Below, piece by piece: positions 15,290-17,693 of a DNA stretch of 17,693 nt. Positions within the stretch are counted from its first letter, which is position 1, and every line of letters starts with the position of its first letter. A program made the translations under genes and the position numbers. The stretch spans positions 1 through 17,693 of the forward strand of contig CAIQJW010000175.1 of NCBI GenBank assembly GCA_903872255.1. Reading direction: 5' to 3'. The DNA is from an uncultured delta proteobacterium (lineage in GTDB: Bacteria; Desulfobacterota; Syntrophorhabdia; Syntrophorhabdales; Syntrophorhabdaceae). The notes under the pieces were generated by a model that was given only the letters and a program-made list of their open reading frames with translations, did not search any database and was not told where the DNA came from.

Positions 15290-16210
15290 ATGAAGATCGT
15301 CGCGACATCGCCGTCCTTTTCTTTAAATGCGACATTGAGGAATGAATTGGAGTCCGCCTTCTCCCAGTGTGTTTTCAATGACCAGGGAATAAGACTGGCC
15401 GGCAAAGAATTGCTGGATTTCCTTCAGGATGCAGACGGTGTAGTGATAGGGCTTGAGGTTCTCAGCGCCGATATTATCCGTCGCCTGCCGGATCTAAAGA
15501 TCGTCTCCAAGTTTGGGGTGGGGGTCGATAACATCGATATAGAATGCTGCGAAGGATGCGGGATAAAAATAGGCTGGACTCCGGGAATCAACCGCGTCTC
15601 TGTAGCCGAAATGACCCTGTCATTCATGATCATGCTGGTGCGGAATATATACGCGACCTCCTTACAGTTGAAGGGCGGGGTATGGAACAAGAGCGGAGGA
15701 TCGAATCTCCAGGGCAAAACCGTAGGGATCATCGGTGTCGGCAATGTCGGCAAGGAACTGTGCCGACTCCTGAAACCATTTCACTGCACCATCTTGGTGA
15801 ATGACATAATCGATCAGGCTGGGTACTACTGGGGGAACGGTCTTATCGATACCTCCAAGAAGGACATTTACAGGCAGGCAGATATTCTATCTCTCCACAC
15901 GCCCCTCACCGAGTTGACACGAAACCTTATAAACAGCGATGTATTGTCGATGATGAAGACATCCGCCTATCTCGTCAATTCGGCACGAGGACCCATCGTC
16001 AACTCCGCCGATCTGAAATGGGCTTTGAAGAACGGTGTCATAGCCGGTGCGGCAATCGATGTTTATGATGAAGAACCACCCGAAGATAGGGAATTGGTCG
16101 GTCTGCCAAACCTGGTATGTACTCCGCACATAGGGGGCAATTCTATCGAATCAGTCCTGTCCATGGGTAGGAGCGCCATAGAACACTTGAGGGTGTTCTT
16201 CGATAGATGA
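15290..16210 (+). CDS. D-isomer-specific 2-hydroxyacid dehydrogenase (SerA/GhrB-like)
   Basis: This 306-residue enzyme interconverts a 2-hydroxy acid and a 2-keto acid with NAD(P). The substrate domain has KFGVGVDNID at 74-83. The Rossmann loop is GIIGVGNVGKE at 146-156. The catalytic triad is complete, with R233 in NSARGPIVN, E262 in YDEEPP and H280 in TPHIGG. The length suits a single-unit D-3-phosphoglycerate- or glyoxylate-reductase-like protein without the regulatory ACT domain of SerA. Its stop overlaps the next start as ATGA. In a glycan locus this enzyme probably feeds a small acid to a decoration, or acts on a precursor with the adjacent hydrolase and phosphatase. The substrate cannot be told from sequence, and a biosynthetic SerA role is less likely given the neighbours. 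Confidence 0.9.
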   Translation: MKIVATSPSFSLNATLRNELESAFSQCVFNDQGIRLAGKELLDFLQDADGVVIGLEVLSADIIRRLPDLKIVSKFGVGVDNIDIECCEGCGIKIGWTPGINRVSVAEMTLSFMIMLVRNIYATSLQLKGGVWNKSGGSNLQGKTVGIIGVGNVGKELCRLLKPFHCTILVNDIIDQAGYYWGNGLIDTSKKDIYRQADILSLHTPLTELTRNLINSDVLSMMKTSAYLVNSARGPIVNSADLKWALKNGVIAGAAIDVYDEEPPEDRELVGLPNLVCTPHIGGNSIESVLSMGRSAIEHLRVFFDR

Positions 16211-16896
16211 GATATCAGTGTGGGAAGATAGTGCGGCTTTCCTACCCGCTTGGCGAGGGTATGCCTCTTTATCCCGGAACTCCCGGCACTGTGGTGGCGG
16301 CAGTGAAATCGAAGGATAGTGGCGATTCGTGCAACACGAGTCTCATTACGCTATCCAATCATGCCGGGACCCACATCGACGGCCCTGCTCATTTTGAGAC
16401 ATCCGGCAAGCGGATAGGCGATTACGATGTCGATTCCCTGGTCTTTAGCAATATTGTGACAGCCGATTGCAGGAAGGAGGCCGGTGAGCCGATACTTCCC
16501 AAAGACCTGTCAGGATACCTGGGTGATGAGACGGACCTCCTGCTTATCAGGACCGGCTTCGGCAGGTACCGAAACGGGCCTGGTAGGGAGACCTACACAG
16601 GCAATAACCCGTACCTGCATGGCGACACTGCCAGGCTGCTCAGGGATCACCTGACGGTCAAGGCCATCGGCATCGATTGCATCTCTATAAGTTCCCGGGC
16701 GAACAGGGAGATGGGGAGGTTAGCCCATGAGACCCTGCTGACCGCCGGGGGATGCGGCGACCCGATTCTTATCATAGAGGATATGTTGATCCCTGAAAGG
16801 CTGTGGGTGTTCGATAAAATTATGGTGGTGCCGCTTTACTTCGAAGGCATCGACAGCGCGCCATGCACCGTGCTTGGGTTCTTAAGACATGATTAA
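16207..16896 (+). CDS. PF04199 cyclase-family metal hydrolase (kynurenine-formamidase-like)
   Basis: This 229-residue metal-dependent hydrolase has the family motif HAGTHIDGPAH, with H52, H56 and D58 as metal ligands and H62 as the catalytic histidine. LYPGTPGT is at 21-28, VKAIGIDCISIS at 151-162, and the distal ligands are H174 (RLAHETLL) and E191 (IIEDML). All expected metal ligands are present. Characterised members hydrolyse N-formylkynurenine or related amides, lactones and cyclic compounds; here neither kynurenine pathway nor tryptophan genes are near. The gene is overlapped by the dehydrogenase before it (ATGA) and overlaps the HAD gene after it by eight bases, so the three are strongly coupled. 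It may deformylate an amino sugar or open a lactone of a sugar acid. These are hypotheses. Family call firm, substrate open. Confidence 0.9.
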   Translation: MRYQCGKIVRLSYPLGEGMPLYPGTPGTVVAAVKSKDSGDSCNTSLITLSNHAGTHIDGPAHFETSGKRIGDYDVDSLVFSNIVTADCRKEAGEPILPKDLSGYLGDETDLLLIRTGFGRYRNGPGRETYTGNNPYLHGDTARLLRDHLTVKAIGIDCISISSRANREMGRLAHETLLTAGGCGDPILIIEDMLIPERLWVFDKIMVVPLYFEGIDSAPCTVLGFLRHD

Positions 16897-17533
16897 GACA
16901 ATCATATTTGATTTTGACGGAGTACTGGTAGAATCGAATAGCATAAAGACTGAGGCCTTCGGTGCCCTTTTTAAAGGCAAATGCAGCGATGAGCAACACA
17001 GGCAGATCGTTCAGCATCATATAGACAACCTGGGTGTTTCGCGATATAAGAAATTCGTCCACATTTATCGCGGTATCCTTGGAAAGGATATAGGGCAGGT
17101 GGAACTCGACGAACTCTCGCGCTCATTTTCCGAGCTTGTGGTTGAAAGGGTTGTAGAGGCTCAGGCCGTGCGGGGCGTCATGGATTTTCTTCGCAATAAC
17201 ACGAAATATAGATGTTTCGTTGTGTCCGCTACCCCCCACGTGGAGATCAACCGGATCGTCAGGCTGAGGTCGATGGAAAAATACTTCGAAGGAATATATG
17301 GGTCTCCACGGGAAAAAGACGCATTGATCAACGATATTCAGAGGAGCGGACGGGATCCCGCGGAGACCGTTGTTTATATCGGGGACGGGATGAACGACTA
17401 TCGGGCCGCGACGAAGTGCGGCGTCCATTTCATAGCTAGGATCCACGAATACAACGAGGAGATGCTTTCTCTCGACTGCCCAAAGGTCCACGACCTCCAG
17501 GACATCGAACAGGAGTTGCAGCGACTGGGATGA
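16889..17533 (+). CDS. HAD-superfamily phosphatase (second)
   Basis: This 214-residue HAD enzyme has motif I DFDGVLVES with D8 and D10, motif II VVSATP with S113, motif III REKDALI with K143, and motif IV GDGMND with D166 and D170. A C1 helical cap lies between motifs I and II. The motif IV GDGMND form is typical of phosphoserine/phosphoglycolate-like and sugar-phosphate phosphatases. Beside a 2-hydroxyacid dehydrogenase, a phospho-hydroxyacid substrate is a reasonable guess but not shown. The ATG lies within the last eight bases of the cyclase-family gene. It shares the family with the HAD at 6840 but differs throughout, so duplication is not recent. Confidence 0.9.
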   Translation: MIKTIIFDFDGVLVESNSIKTEAFGALFKGKCSDEQHRQIVQHHIDNLGVSRYKKFVHIYRGILGKDIGQVELDELSRSFSELVVERVVEAQAVRGVMDFLRNNTKYRCFVVSATPHVEINRIVRLRSMEKYFEGIYGSPREKDALINDIQRSGRDPAETVVYIGDGMNDYRAATKCGVHFIARIHEYNEEMLSLDCPKVHDLQDIEQELQRLG

Positions 17534-17534
17534 T

Positions 17535-17549
17535 CGGACCGAAGGTCCG
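17535..17549 (+). other. intergenic hairpin after the second HAD gene
   Basis: CGGACC at 17535-17540 and GGTCCG at 17544-17549 form a perfect six-base-pair GC-rich stem with a GAA loop. It starts two bases after the stop codon. No T tract follows, so a rho-independent terminator is unlikely. It may shield the 3' end of the upstream message or be chance; readthrough to the next gene is expected. Confidence 0.45.
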
Positions 17550-17588
17550 CTAATGTTGGATGAAATGTCACATTTACGGGGATAGATA

Positions 17589-17693
17589 ATGAGGGTTCTT
17601 ATTACAGGCGGGACAGGGCTTCTGGGCAAGGCATTGATAGACATCGCCGGTGAAGGCCATGAGATTGTTGCCACCTATGTCGGCAATTATCAA
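17589..17693 (+). CDS. RmlD-like NAD(P)-dependent sugar reductase, 3' truncated
   Basis: Only the first 35 codons are inside the window. They read as an SDR start, MRVLITGGTGLLGKAL, with the GGTGLLG nucleotide-binding loop at residues 7-13 and a second strand EIVATYV at 25-31. A GLLG-type loop and short strand 2 resemble RmlD (dTDP-4-dehydrorhamnose reductase) and related SDR proteins, but GalE-type epimerases cannot be excluded from this much sequence. GGGGATAG just upstream is a modest ribosome-binding site. The gene continues past base 17693, showing that the locus goes on. Confidence 0.75.
   Translation, partial: MRVLITGGTGLLGKALIDIAGEGHEIVATYVGNYQ

Noticed and set aside
16207..16896. 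Tryptophan-degradation role (KynB) for the cyclase-family gene
   Set aside because: No kynurenine-pathway genes nearby and the gene is embedded between dehydrogenase and phosphatase genes of a glycan locus.
17534..17588. Possible promoter for the RmlD-like gene
   Set aside because: No convincing -35/-10 pair with proper spacing; read-through from upstream is simpler.

Overview
This 17.7 kb window is one co-directional run of 18 genes, all on the + strand, almost certainly the interior of a longer surface-polysaccharide (O-antigen, capsule or exopolysaccharide) locus. The first and last genes are cut by the window edges. Gaps are short (no more than about 55 bases), several neighbours overlap (ATGA-type or 8 bases), and I see no rRNA, tRNA, CRISPR array, insertion sequence or convincing promoter or rho-independent terminator. 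The layout suggests one long operon transcribed from upstream. Three B12-binding radical SAM proteins in one locus, a mid-50s to about 50% GC body and generic Gram-negative glycan genes suggest an anaerobic or microaerophilic Gram-negative bacterium, for example a syntrophic or sulfate-reducing deltaproteobacterium-like lineage. That taxonomic guess is weak and rests on gene style only.

Layout. (1) 1-1725: AT-rich leader pair, a truncated GT-B-like surface-carbohydrate protein and an SDR sugar epimerase/dehydratase. (2) 1773-4824: B12-binding radical SAM protein, class I methyltransferase, and a UPF0104/LPG-synthase-TM flippase-like membrane protein. (3) 4872-7517: Gfo/Idh/MocA sugar dehydrogenase, ATP-grasp ligase and HAD phosphatase, the first two overlapping. 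(4) 7533-11254: two more B12-binding radical SAM proteins, the second overlapping another class I methyltransferase. (5) 11307-12431: DegT/DnrJ/EryC1/StrS PLP aminotransferase. (6) 12482-15253: DPM/GtrB-like GT2 glycosyltransferase followed at once by a DUF2079-like polytopic protein. (7) 15290-17533: a tightly overlapping cassette of D-2-hydroxyacid dehydrogenase, PF04199 cyclase/formamidase-like hydrolase and a second HAD phosphatase. (8) 17589-end: start of an RmlD-like SDR reductase.

How the genes may work together (inference). The MocA-type dehydrogenase and the DegT aminotransferase resemble the oxidation/transamination pair used for 3-amino-uronic acids. No left-handed beta-helix acyltransferase is visible, and an ATP-grasp ligase sits beside the dehydrogenase, so an amino sugar with an ATP-dependent amide-linked decoration is plausible. 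The radical SAM/methyltransferase pairs would add unusual carbon-centred modification and O- or N-methylation. The dehydrogenase-cyclase-HAD cassette may make or trim a small carboxylate or acyl decoration. GT2 plus the DUF2079 protein look like a polyprenyl-phosphate-sugar donor/acceptor pair for transfer on the outer side of the inner membrane, with the UPF0104 protein as a possible transport helper. No product structure can be deduced from the sequence alone.
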